In this document: in pieces, positions 52,858 through 61,950 of the stretch
How the letters are laid out: each line of letters opens with the position of its first letter
How positions within the stretch are numbered: position 1 is the first letter of the stretch
Assembly: GCF_000350105.1 (NCBI RefSeq)
Contig: NZ_CAIY01000027.1
Location: 310,001-374,000 of the forward strand
Source: Richelia intracellularis HH01
GTDB taxonomy: Bacteria; Cyanobacteriota; Cyanobacteriia; Cyanobacteriales; Nostocaceae
Length of the DNA: 64,000 bases
Reading direction: 5' to 3'
Position numbers and translations under genes: made by a program
Notes under the pieces: generated by a model
What the model was told of the DNA's origin: nothing
Databases searched by the model: none
Seen by the model: only the letters and a program-made list of their open reading frames with translations

Positions 52858-53583
52858 GTGCGGAAAATTGTTATTGCTGGTAACTGGAAAATGTTCAAAA
52901 ACCAGGAAGAATCCAAGGAATTTATCCAAGGGTTTTTGCCTAACCTGGGGAAAACACCCACTAATAGGGAAGTTGTGCTATGCATTCCATTTACAGACTT
53001 AAATATCTTATCTGACATTTTATATGATAGCCGTGTCCAATTAGGAGCGCAAAACGTTCACTGGGAATCAAGTGGGGCATATACAGGTGAGATTTCCGGG
53101 GCGATGTTGCAGGAAATAGGAGTACGCTATGTTATCGTGGGTCATAGTGAAAGACGACAGTACTTTGGGGAAACAGATGAAACGGTCAATCTTCGCCTCA
53201 TATCTGCCCAGAAAAATGGTTTAACACCTATTTTGTGTGTAGGTGAGACTAAGCAACAAAGAAATGCAGGAGATACAGAATCCCTAATTATTAATCAAAT
53301 TAAAACAGGTTTAACTGGTATAGACCAAAATAATTTAGTTATTGCTTACGAGCCAATTTGGGCTATTGGCACTGGTGAAGTTTGTGAGCCAGAAGAAGCT
53401 AATCAAATCATTGGTTTAATTCGTTCTTTATTAAAAAATACTAATGTGACAATTCAGTATGGTGGATCTGTAAAACCAAATAACATAGATGCAATTATGG
53501 CCCAACCGGAGATAGATGGTGTTTTAGTGGGTGGGGCTAGTTTAGAACCTTTGAGTTTTGCACGCATTGTTAATTACAAATAA
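52858..53583 (+). CDS. tpiA: Triosephosphate isomerase
   Basis: It interconverts dihydroxyacetone phosphate and glyceraldehyde-3-phosphate in glycolysis and the Calvin cycle. From GTG 52858 the protein has about 241 residues ([14 protein letters not shown]); an upstream TTG (52843) is not needed. Catalytic residues N9, K11, H96 (VIVGHSERR) and E165 ([11 protein letters not shown]) are present, with the phosphate-binding end IQYGGSVKP and GVLVGGASL. Complete. It sits ahead of folP on the same strand (252-base gap), an order I recall from related genomes. Confidence 0.96.
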   Translation: MRKIVIAGNWKMFKNQEESKEFIQGFLPNLGKTPTNREVVLCIPFTDLNILSDILYDSRVQLGAQNVHWESSGAYTGEISGAMLQEIGVRYVIVGHSERRQYFGETDETVNLRLISAQKNGLTPILCVGETKQQRNAGDTESLIINQIKTGLTGIDQNNLVIAYEPIWAIGTGEVCEPEEANQIIGLIRSLLKNTNVTIQYGGSVKPNNIDAIMAQPEIDGVLVGGASLEPLSFARIVNYK

Positions 53584-53640
53584 GGAATAAACAAGGCTTC
53601 TATACCTAAATTTTGAGAGCAATACTCTCATCATAACTGG

Positions 53641-53667
53641 AGACAATTGAGAAATCCTCAATTGTCT
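53641..53667 (+). terminator. Hairpin after tpiA
   Basis: AGACAATTGAG (53641-53651), loop AAATC, CTCAATTGTCT (53657-53667); perfect 11-bp stem about 57 bases past the tpiA stop. It lacks an immediate U-run. Confidence 0.5.
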
Positions 53668-53835
53668 GAAATATTCCTCTTCTTCTAGACCTTAAATATT
53701 GGTCAAAAGAATACAATTTGCTTAATGTATAAAAGCCTAATTTATAGATATTTTTGATGGTAAGGAAAGTTTTGGTGGACTGACTGAACACTCTCCTCTT
53801 TCCTGCTACTACATAAACTTTGAAATATAAATAGC

Positions 53836-54683
53836 ATGAGCAATAACTTAATTGTTCGCGGTCAATGTTTCTCCTGGGGACAGAGGACTTATTTAATGGG
53901 TGTTTTAAATATAACTCCTGACAGTTTTAGTGATGGTGGCGATTTTAGCTCAGTGGTCAGGGCTTTAGATCATGCCCGCAAAATGGAATTGGCAGGAGTA
54001 GATATTATAGATGTTGGTGGTCAGTCTACCAGACCGGGAGCAGAACAGATTCCTTTGGATACAGAACTAGATAGAGTAATACCTGTTGTGGAAGCTATTC
54101 GTGCAGAAAGTTCTATTCCTATTTCTATTGACACTACTAGTGCAGAAGTGGCAAAAGCTGCCATTTTAGCTGGGGCAGATATAATTAACGATATTTCTGG
54201 GGGTAGCTTTGATTCAGAAATGTTGCCAGTTATTGCCAAATGCCAAATACCCATTGTAATCATGCATATACGCGGAAACCCGCAAACAATGCAACAGTAT
54301 GGAAACTATAAAAATTTAATGGCAGAAATTAGATGTTTTTTAGATAAACGAATAAATGCAGCAACTTCTTTAGGTATTCCTAGAAGGAAAGTAATTATTG
54401 ATCCTGGGATTGGCTTTGCTAAGAACTACAAGCAAAATCTAGAAATTTTACGGCGTTTGCCAGAATTGCGAAGACTAAACTGTCCAATCTTAGTGGGAGT
54501 ATCTCGTAAGAGCTTCATCGGCCATATTTTACATCAACCAGACGCAAAAAAAGGGTTTGGGGAACAGCAGCAGCATGTTGTGCAGCCATTTTCAATGGTG
54601 CTGATATCCTTAGGGTTCATGATGTGCAAGCTATACGTGATGTCAACCTAGTTGCTGACGCAATATTCAGGAACCCAATGTGA
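53836..54683 (+). pseudogene. folP: Dihydropteroate synthase with a -1 frameshift at A7
   Basis: FolP joins pterin pyrophosphate and p-aminobenzoate in folate synthesis, an essential step. Motifs: MGVLNITPDSFSDGG, DIIDVGGQSTRPGA, IDTTSAEVA, INDISGG, VIMHIRG, IIDPGIGFAK, ILVGVSRKSFIGHIL. After an A7 run (54546-54552) the frame leaves the family and stops at 54651. Shifting -1 at the run gives DAKKRVWGTAAACCAAIFNG and then DILRVHDVQAIRDVNLVADA, ending at TGA 54681-54683: the normal FolP C-terminus, which carries the RVHDV substrate-site residues. So the gene is intact apart from one missing A. As folate is essential, rescue by slippage or an assembly error is more likely than loss. Confidence 0.9.
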
Positions 54684-54699
54684 TTGAAGTGGGTATAAT

Positions 54700-55539
54700 T
54701 CAATTTTCAGAGCTAATACTCTTGCCAGTATCTTTACGCACCACTTCATCAGCAACGACCTGATCATAAATATCTTTCGACTTTCCAGGATCCATGAAAA
54801 TAATTTTTGCATTTTCGCTGGCACTAAGTTTTTGGCTTGCCTCAACATAATCTTGAGCCACCAGATAACGGAGTATTTCCCTACTTTCAGGGTTTGAACG
54901 TATAGCTTCGGAAATAATCTGCATCGAAGTCATAGTTCCTTCCGCTTTTTTAACCGAAGCCTGTCTTTGGCCTTCAGCTATCTCGATAGCAGCATGACTT
55001 TCAATTTCTGCCGCTCTTTGCATCTCCATTGATTTTTGAACACTTTCAGGGGGATTAATACTTTGAATATCTACTCGCAAAATTTGCACACCCCAATCTT
55101 TAGATGTATCGTTCAATTTTTCTAATATGGTTTGATCCATTTCAGCTCTAGCAACATTGGTTTGCTCTAAAGTGTTCTGAGCAATAATCTGTCTAAGATT
55201 TGTTGTTGCTAGGTTATTTAATCCTTGTTGTAGATTATCAATTTCATAAAAACTCTTCTGCATATCATTAATTCGCCAGTAAACCACAGCATCGACCTCC
55301 AGATAAATATTATCCTTAGTAATTACATTTTGGGGCTTAATATCCAGTAATTGTTCTCTGGTAGTGTCCTCCATAACCACTTGATCGATAAAAGGAACAA
55401 TGAAATTCAGCCCTGGGGACAATTTACGATGTCTTCTTCCTAAGCGTTCAACTAAAGCTTCATTTCCCTCATTAATGATTTTTGCTGCTCCCACAGCATA
55501 TCCCACAAGCACTAATGCAACTGCAATAATCGGCTCCAT
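54700..55539 (-). CDS. SPFH/Band 7 stomatin-like membrane protein
   Basis: A 279-residue protein. An N-terminal membrane helix (MEPIIAVALVLVGYAVGAAK) is followed by the SPFH domain (EALVERLGRRHRKLSPGLNF, PFIDQVVMEDTTREQLLDIK, VDAVVYWRI), a helical region (NLRQIIAQNTLEQTNVAR, VQILRVDIQSINPPESVQKS) and an Ala/Glu-rich coiled coil (AAEIESHAAIEIAEGQRQAS). Such proteins form large membrane-bound oligomers linked to membrane order or protease control. No NfeD partner is adjacent. It is convergent with folP, 16 bases from its restored stop. Confidence 0.9.
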   Translation of the reverse strand: MEPIIAVALVLVGYAVGAAKIINEGNEALVERLGRRHRKLSPGLNFIVPFIDQVVMEDTTREQLLDIKPQNVITKDNIYLEVDAVVYWRINDMQKSFYEIDNLQQGLNNLATTNLRQIIAQNTLEQTNVARAEMDQTILEKLNDTSKDWGVQILRVDIQSINPPESVQKSMEMQRAAEIESHAAIEIAEGQRQASVKKAEGTMTSMQIISEAIRSNPESREILRYLVAQDYVEASQKLSASENAKIIFMDPGKSKDIYDQVVADEVVRKDTGKSISSEN

Positions 55540-55904
55540 AATAGTATGCTCCCAAGTTGAATTTATTTAGAAGAATTTACTTTTATACTTTCAGTCTAAT
55601 GCCTTTAATGTGTAACTTTAATATCATAGGTAAACTGAACTGACAAGAACAATACTTTTCTTAAGTGTTGGTTTTACGACAAAAATGAAAACTTTTAATC
55701 ATTATAAAACCTAACTTTGATAGATAACATCATGTCTTAACCTCCTTATAGTACTAATGAGTAATTTATATTACAAGCAAGTATCTCAGTAGTCATTTCT
55801 GATTCATATCTAGCAAATATCTTAATATCCACTTCCCAGCTTTGTTGAGAAAATTTTTCATTTGTTTTATAATAGAAATTATTTAAAAGTAAAAGCTAAA
55901 AAAA
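55540..55904. other. Gap between divergent genes
   Basis: 365 AT-rich bases; no ORF or strong structure seen. Confidence 0.4.
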
Positions 55905-56168
55905 ATGTCCTTATTGCAAATAAATATTGTTCTAGAAGAGGCTGTAATACAGCAGGTAATTGAAGTCAATGGGTTGGAACGTTGGTCAGTCTATCGGCGT
56001 TTACAGGAGATAGAAATTCCATGTTCCTGTTCAATCAATCAACCACTCACAGCAATTATTAATTCTCCTATAGCCTTAGTACAACTATGGAGTGTGCTCA
56101 GATGCTGTACTTCTTCTCGTCAGGAAATGATTCTATTTCTGCAGAAATGCTGGTACTATAATTTTTAA
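55905..56168 (+). CDS. Small conserved cyanobacterial protein, function unknown
   Basis: An 87-residue protein: MSLLQINIVLEEAVIQQVIE then VNGLERWSVYRRLQEIEIPC, with a Cys-Ser-Cys, NQPLTAIINSPIALVQLWSV and a final KCWYYNF. The even mix of residues and the WSVYRRLQE core suggest a conserved helical protein; I recall similar short ORFs in Nostoc-type genomes without an assigned function. ATG is at 55905 after an A-rich leader with no clear Shine-Dalgarno. Confidence 0.72.
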   Translation: MSLLQINIVLEEAVIQQVIEVNGLERWSVYRRLQEIEIPCSCSINQPLTAIINSPIALVQLWSVLRCCTSSRQEMILFLQKCWYYNF

Positions 56169-56289
56169 GAATTAATATTAATAAGAACATATGACTAGAT
56201 TAATTAATAGCTGTGAAGATACACAAACATAATTTATTCCCTATGCAATAAGGGCATTTAGTAGGTTTTATTACTAAGGATAGATATAA

Positions 56290-56541
56290 ATTAAATGGTT
56301 TGCAGATATCTACTTTAGAGGAAAAGTTGATATTAGTTTGTACAAGAACTTGCAGGTGAAGTTTAACTGGTTTTTAACACAAGGAACTCTATTGCAAGTT
56401 TATGGAGTAAAAAAGATTGATTTAAAAACAGGAGAGTATAAGTTTAAAGCCCAGAGAGTGATGACTGTAAAGAATACCAATAATTTGTGGGCAAACTCCT
56501 TAGTAACTTCTAATTTATTGTCTTCCTTCTCCTACAAATAG
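56290..56541 (+). pseudogene. Fragment of an unidentified protein
   Basis: Frame open from a TAA before 56290 to the stop at 56541. It reads KWFADIYFRGKVDISLYKNL, then FNWFLTQGTLLQVYGVKKID and LKTGEYKFKAQRVMTVKN, followed by a noise-like tail. The middle has strong protein character but no normal start; TTG 56338 is the only option. It is probably an internal piece of a decayed gene, or a small gene with a lost start. I do not recognise the family. Confidence 0.38.
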
Positions 56542-56929
56542 GAATGAAATAAACTTAAACAAGCTAAATCAACTACACTAGTCTGTAAAAAGTCTTGTTT
56601 TATTAAGAAAAGAGATAAAAAACTTTGTCAAGCTTTATAAATAGCAATAAGCGATTGTGATTTAGTAAATTATATAAAAATAAAAAAGACTAGCTATCTG
56701 AAGACTTATAATTCTGGTTCCAATTTTGTGAAGCCAGATAAAACCCATTATGAATTCATTCAAGCAGACTAATTAGCATAATGGCTTGATCAATACTTTA
56801 CTCATTATAAAGAGCAATAACTTATAAGAACTTGAAACTATTCTCACTATTACTATGTCTAGGGCTCTCTGGGGTGAAACCCCAGAGAGCCCTAGACATA
56901 GTAATTTCGACTCATCAATTCACTGGAAA
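56542..56929. other. Gap with a long hairpin downstream of ridA
   Basis: About 390 bases; the only structure is the 26-bp hairpin at 56849-56905. Confidence 0.5.
56849..56905. repeat. Perfect 26-bp GC-rich hairpin after ridA
   Basis: Arms 56849-56874 (ATTACTATGTCTAGGGCTCT...) and 56880-56905 pair perfectly around TGAAA. Its core GGGCTCTCTGGGG is markedly GC-richer than the surroundings. It lies 24 bases past the ridA stop on the minus strand, without a U-run. Confidence 0.92.
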
Positions 56930-57319
56930 CTAAATTTCGGCGATACAATCAATCTCTATTAATGCATCTTTAGGTAAACGAGATGCTTGTATGCAAACTC
57001 TTGCTGGAGATGCAGCTCCGTCAAAGTATGTTTTGTAAACACTATTTACATTAGCAAAATCATTTATATCTGCTAAGAAAATAGTGGTTTTAACCACTTG
57101 GGTAAAGCTAGACCCTGCAGTTATTAATATTGCCTCCAAATTTGCCATTACTTGCTGAGTTTGTTTGATCACATCTCCTTCACCTATTATCGTTCCTGTA
57201 AGAGGATCAAGGGCGATTTGCCCAGAAACAAAAATTATTGGACCAGCAGTTATAATTGCCTGACTATAAGGTCCTACCGGTTCAGGTGCATTATTTGTAT
57301 GAATAACTTTTTTCCCCAT
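56930..57319 (-). CDS. ridA: RidA-family reactive enamine/imine deaminase
   Basis: A 129-residue protein that clears reactive 2-aminoacrylate-type intermediates by hydrolysis. Family text: NNAPEPVGPYSQAI, IFVSGQIALDP, QTQQVMANLEAIL, VVKTTIFLADINDFANVN, and PARVCIQASRLPKDALIEID with the catalytic Arg. It normally forms a trimer in the cytosol. Complete, ATG at 57319. A strong hairpin lies just downstream. Confidence 0.95.
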   Translation of the reverse strand: MGKKVIHTNNAPEPVGPYSQAIITAGPIIFVSGQIALDPLTGTIIGEGDVIKQTQQVMANLEAILITAGSSFTQVVKTTIFLADINDFANVNSVYKTYFDGAASPARVCIQASRLPKDALIEIDCIAEI

Positions 57320-57967
57320 CTTTCCCTTCTTATAAAATAAATACCATAATGGTTATTAATAGTTACTTTGCCAGTAATGATATAAGATCAAATTATGAGT
57401 TTATATCTTTTTTTTACTAGATACTTCCTAATAGCCCTTTAAAAGGATCATATATGTTAGTCTGCACTGGAAAAAAAATATCTTAATTAAAGATACCCGA
57501 AGAAACCTTGATTTAAATTTATTTCACAAACAGACTAATTTTTCTTAGTTTACGACCATGCAGCTATTCTTAAATATGATTTGTGATTGGTAAGGTTGCT
57601 GGAAAGACTGAACCTAAGAGTAATAGTAACTTATTCAATTAATTGTACTGATATTAATCATCAATTAGTTTGATGACTATGACATATGGTGTAATAGTGA
57701 TTTATATGATTAATTAAGATTTTTTATAATCCATACTTACAAATGTTTTAGATTAATTTATTGGTACAAAACATTTTTAGAAGGAAATACTTTTACTTCT
57801 ACAATAAGAATCTTGAATTAAATCACCAAACATATAGATTTAGATTCAGTGGGGTAATCTGAAATCCCGGATATTATCATTTAATTTAGAGTACTAGAAG
57901 AATTAATATTCCATTACTATTACATGCTAAATTCGATGGGGAATTATTCGAGGTTGTCAAGTTAACT
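57320..57967. other. Gap between ridA and malQ
   Basis: About 650 AT-rich bases between divergent genes. TCATCAA/TTGATGA near 57660 is the only (weak) inverted repeat. Confidence 0.4.
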
Positions 57968-59470
57968 ATGTCTTCCGTTAGGGCCAGTGGAATTTTATTA
58001 CATCCTACTAGTTTTCCCAGTCCCTTTGGAATTGGGGATTTAGGAATAAATGCTTATCAGTTCATAGATTTTCTTAAGGAAAGCTGCCAACAGTATTGGC
58101 AAATACTGCCATTAGGGCCAACTGGTTTTGGGAATTCTCCTTATATGTGCTATTCAGCAATTGCAGGTAATCCCTTATTAATTAGTCCAGAAAAGCTGAA
58201 ACATAAAGGCTTTTTGGTAGATACAGACTTCATCGACTTACCAGAATTTAGTGAAGATAGGGTCGATTATGAATTAGTTATCAAGACTAAAATACCCTTA
58301 TTACAGAAAGCTTGCACAAATTTTAAAAATAATGCTAACCCTGAACAACAACAAGCATTTACTGAGTTCTGTCAGAGTAAGGCTTATTGGTTAGATGACT
58401 ATGCCTTATTTATGGCACTAAAGGAACGTGAAAAAAGTGCTAGTTGGCACTATTGGAAACCAGAGTTATCAAAACGAAAACAACAAGTAATCGAAGCAGC
58501 TAAGTTACACTTAGTCAGTGAACTTTTTTACCACAAGTTTCTTCAATATGAGTTCTTCCATCAATGGTCAGAATTAAAACAATATGCTAATGAAGCAGGA
58601 ATTCATATTATTGGTGATATGCCTATTTATGTAGCTCATGATAGTGCTGATGTATGGGCAAATCCCGATATATTTTGCCTAGATGAGGAAACTGGAGAGG
58701 CTAAACTTATGGCGGGGGTACCACCTGATTATTTTAGTATAACTGGCCAGTTTTGGGGAAATCCAGTTTATAATTGGGAAGAACTGGAAAAACAAGATTT
58801 TCAATGGTGGATACAACGTTTTGAGTCAACACTAGACTATGTGGATATCATTCGAATCGATCACTTCCGAGGCTTTCAAGCTTATTGGGCTATACCGAAA
58901 GGAGAAGAAACAGCCATCAATGGTAAGTGGATTCAAGCACCAGGGGAGAGACTATTTTCAACTATCAGAAATAAGATAGGTAAGCTACCTGTCTTGGCAG
59001 AAGACTTAGGTTTTATTACACCAGAGGTCGTAGAATTACGTAACCACTTCGATTTTCCGGGCATGAAGGTTTTACACTTTGCTTTTGGGTCTAACCCTGA
59101 TAATCCATTTTTACCATTTAATTTGCCTCGAAACTGTATCATGTATACTGGAACACATGACAATGATACTACTATTGGCTGGTTTGAGCAAATTTCTGAT
59201 TACGAGCTATATAATCTGTTAACGTATATAGGCTGCATTAGCCCTGATGGAGTTCATTGGGATTTAATTCGTTTGGCGTTAACCTCCGTTGCCGATCAAA
59301 CTATTATTCCTTTACAGGATATTTTTGGCCTTGGTTCCCAAGCACGAATGAATTTTCCTGGTAAAACTGAAGGTAATTGGGAATGGCGTTACCAACAACA
59401 GATACTAATTCCAGAAATCAGTGAGAAATTAAGGAATTTAACCAAATTATGTGGACGTGCCCAACAATGA
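57968..59470 (+). CDS. malQ: 4-alpha-glucanotransferase (amylomaltase)
   Basis: It transfers alpha-1,4-glucan segments in glycogen and maltodextrin metabolism (GH77). 500 residues, the normal length. Motifs: SGILLHPTSFPSPFGIGDLG, QYWQILPLGPTGFGNSPY, IGDMPIYVAHDSADVWAN, the nucleophile region IIRIDHFRGFQAYW, the acid/base region LPVLAEDLGFITPEV, and TGTHDNDTTIGWF. Complete. It works with pgi and tpiA in sugar use from stored glycogen. Confidence 0.97.
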   Translation: MSSVRASGILLHPTSFPSPFGIGDLGINAYQFIDFLKESCQQYWQILPLGPTGFGNSPYMCYSAIAGNPLLISPEKLKHKGFLVDTDFIDLPEFSEDRVDYELVIKTKIPLLQKACTNFKNNANPEQQQAFTEFCQSKAYWLDDYALFMALKEREKSASWHYWKPELSKRKQQVIEAAKLHLVSELFYHKFLQYEFFHQWSELKQYANEAGIHIIGDMPIYVAHDSADVWANPDIFCLDEETGEAKLMAGVPPDYFSITGQFWGNPVYNWEELEKQDFQWWIQRFESTLDYVDIIRIDHFRGFQAYWAIPKGEETAINGKWIQAPGERLFSTIRNKIGKLPVLAEDLGFITPEVVELRNHFDFPGMKVLHFAFGSNPDNPFLPFNLPRNCIMYTGTHDNDTTIGWFEQISDYELYNLLTYIGCISPDGVHWDLIRLALTSVADQTIIPLQDIFGLGSQARMNFPGKTEGNWEWRYQQQILIPEISEKLRNLTKLCGRAQQ

Positions 59471-60719
59471 ATTTGGTTAATCTTTTGGTAAGTATAAATA
59501 GTAAGTGTAATTTTTCAATTAGGTGATAACTATCATATTATAGTTATTGATTTTTGGGAACTGTTTTGCTGCTTTGTAAGAAGACACCTTATACTAGTCT
59601 ATTCTTTTTGCAAATAAACGAAATATCTTCCCGGGGTTCTGTAATTCAACAGTAATATTATCAAAGAAAGCAAACTCTTCCCAGATAATTACTATAGGGG
59701 AATTAAGCTAATTGATCACTTGACCTTATAAAATCAGTCCTTGTTGTTAATTATTAACAAGCATTGATTGGAGTTTTAGCAATTAACTCATATATTTAGG
59801 ATGCTTGTGATAAATTTATCACCTCCTCACTATCACAAGTACCTAATCAAATACCCAAATCTGAAAACTGTTAATAATTATTTTACTTGTACTTACTCCT
59901 GTAGAGTTACTATCAGATTTAGCAAAAATATAATTAATTTATATGAAATTGTCAGTAGACCAAAGCTTTAATTATTAAAAGATGACAAGTGACTAGTAGG
60001 AAAACGAAGAAAGCCGAGAAGTATATTAAGATATCTGGGAAAAAAGAAATTACTTGTTTGAATTAAAGAAACAAAGCTCTTATAGTAAATAACATATTAG
60101 GTCTCTTAACTTTAGAATATTGTACTTAGCTTATGTTAGTTGATACTGGGAATTTCTACACTGACTAAATATAATTAAAACGTCAAAGACCTTAATTTAT
60201 TAGGCTTAAGGGTATAAAACTTATTAGAAAATTATTGTTATCTTAGTTAGTATACCTGAATATCAAAGTAGATTAATTTGCGATAAAAGCCAATAGTTAA
60301 TTAGAATTATATAAATAAGATACTAGTAACAAAAATGAATAAAAAAATATTCAAATAAGTCTTATATATAATATAAATTAGTAATTGTATACATACCTAT
60401 CTTTTTATCTTATTAAAGGAGCTTAAAACATTTTTATTTTTTTTAAAGGTAATAGGGTTAATTTCAGGTTTATAAAAAGTAGCTATTTTAAGCTTTGATT
60501 GTCTCTATGAATTTATGATTGAATATACAATTTGATTTAATGTTTGTAATGGACATTATATTTAGGTAGAAAATAACTCTTATTTAAAATTAAGTTACAC
60601 ATTTATAAAAAATAAGCAACCTTTAATAAAGTATGAGAAAAATACAGCTAACTTTTAGTCTTATTTCATATAGAGTGTATTGTTCCAATAAAAATAAGAT
60701 TTATAAGTTATAGAAAAAG

Positions 60720-60752
60720 GAATAAAGTCTGACTTGTAGTCAGACTTTATTC
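60720..60752. repeat. Perfect 14-bp hairpin
   Basis: GAATAAAGTCTGAC (60720-60733) and GTCAGACTTTATTC (60739-60752) around TTGTA, in a gene-free stretch; no gene ends within 1 kb. Confidence 0.8.
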
Positions 60753-61549
60753 TCTTAAAAAACAATTATTTGATGTTATTCGTATTAGTACTAAACAAGT
60801 AGAAACAGGTAACTTATTTTACTGGCAGATAAATATGTACTCTTTTCAATACCCAAGCATCACTTCCTCAAGAATAATCTACAAGGATTATAAAAAATAT
60901 AATCTAGTAACAATCAGTTACTGTTGGCTATAATTAAAATACTCTAGTTTTAAAATTAGTAACAGAATATATTTAGGTGTTATCTTTAAAGTTAATTCGT
61001 GAAATAACAACTAGTTAACAAGTACCAATAGAAACAATGAATCCAAATAAATTAAAAAGCTATTCCCACACTTATAACTATTTTTAGGATATATATACTC
61101 TATTCTTCATGTTTACAATTAGAATTCCACAAATGAAAGTGAATCTGATGTTATTACTTTACTATTAGTTAACATTGATAGAAATATAACTAATAAACGT
61201 TTAATAAAAGTCTATTATATTAGACTTAAACTTATTTATTAATCTAGTCTAGTTTAATGAATAAGGAATAATGTAAGCATGAATCTCAAAATAAGAGAAT
61301 CTAAAAATATACCTGTTGCATATTATAATGTTGTTTTTTTTGATTAGGATGACTAAATTTTTTCTTTTATAAGTTAGAGTCTCCCTACTCATCGTACTTC
61401 TGAAAAAGCTTCAATTATGGAAAGTAGACCAAATTTTTTCCTGAAAAATATATTTGATACATATTCAAAGATTTATTTATCAATAATTATCTTTTAATTA
61501 TCAGATTTATGCATAATACTATGTATATGGGATTAAATTTATATGCTAA

Positions 61550-61596
61550 AAATACAGTTTAACCTGAGAAAATTTTTCTCAGGTTAAACTGTATTT
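61550..61596. repeat. 47-base palindrome, 23-bp arms
   Basis: Arms 61550-61572 (AAATACAGTTTAACCTGAGA...) and 61574-61596 pair perfectly with one base between. It lies 165 bases upstream of the small ORF at 61762. Confidence 0.9.
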
Positions 61597-61761
61597 AAGC
61601 TCAAATAACCTTGAACATTAGCTTTTTTCCCATTTTATAAACAGCATGCGGGGTTATACCACTCATGGGTTTTACACTATGGCGCTTTCCCCATTCATTA
61701 CATAAAATCTCATAGAGAAAAAAAGCCTTAATAGGCACTTATAATATATGGGGTTATCATC

Positions 61762-61950
61762 ATGGGTGTAGATGGAGAAAAAATACTTTTGCAATATCTT
61801 AAAGATCGTGGCGGATATGCTAGTCTGAGTGAGTTTAGGCAAAAAAGTGCATTACAATTATTGGTGGAAAAAGGATTAGTTAGAGTAGTACGTCAATATC
61901 GTAATCGTGATCAACCTAATGCTTGGTTTGTAGAGCTGGTTTATCCTTAA
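61762..61950 (+). CDS. Small winged-helix-like conserved protein, function unknown
   Basis: A 62-residue protein: MGVDGEKILLQYLKDRGGYA then SLSEFRQKSALQLLVEKGLV, ending RVVRQYRNRDQPNAWFVELV. The pattern helix, helix, LVEKGLVRVV strand, then a strand pair resembles a small winged-helix fold. Balanced composition in a noise-filled area argues that it is real. No function can be assigned. It is the last supported gene in the window. Confidence 0.68.
   Translation: MGVDGEKILLQYLKDRGGYASLSEFRQKSALQLLVEKGLVRVVRQYRNRDQPNAWFVELVYP

Larger units (their letters stand above)
59471..61761. other. Long gene-free stretch (2.3 kb)
   Basis: Very AT-rich, stops in all frames. It contains the hairpins at 60720-60752 and 61550-61596, and a small palindrome TTGTTAATTATTAACAA near 59745. 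I see no gene remnant I can defend. Confidence 0.5.
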
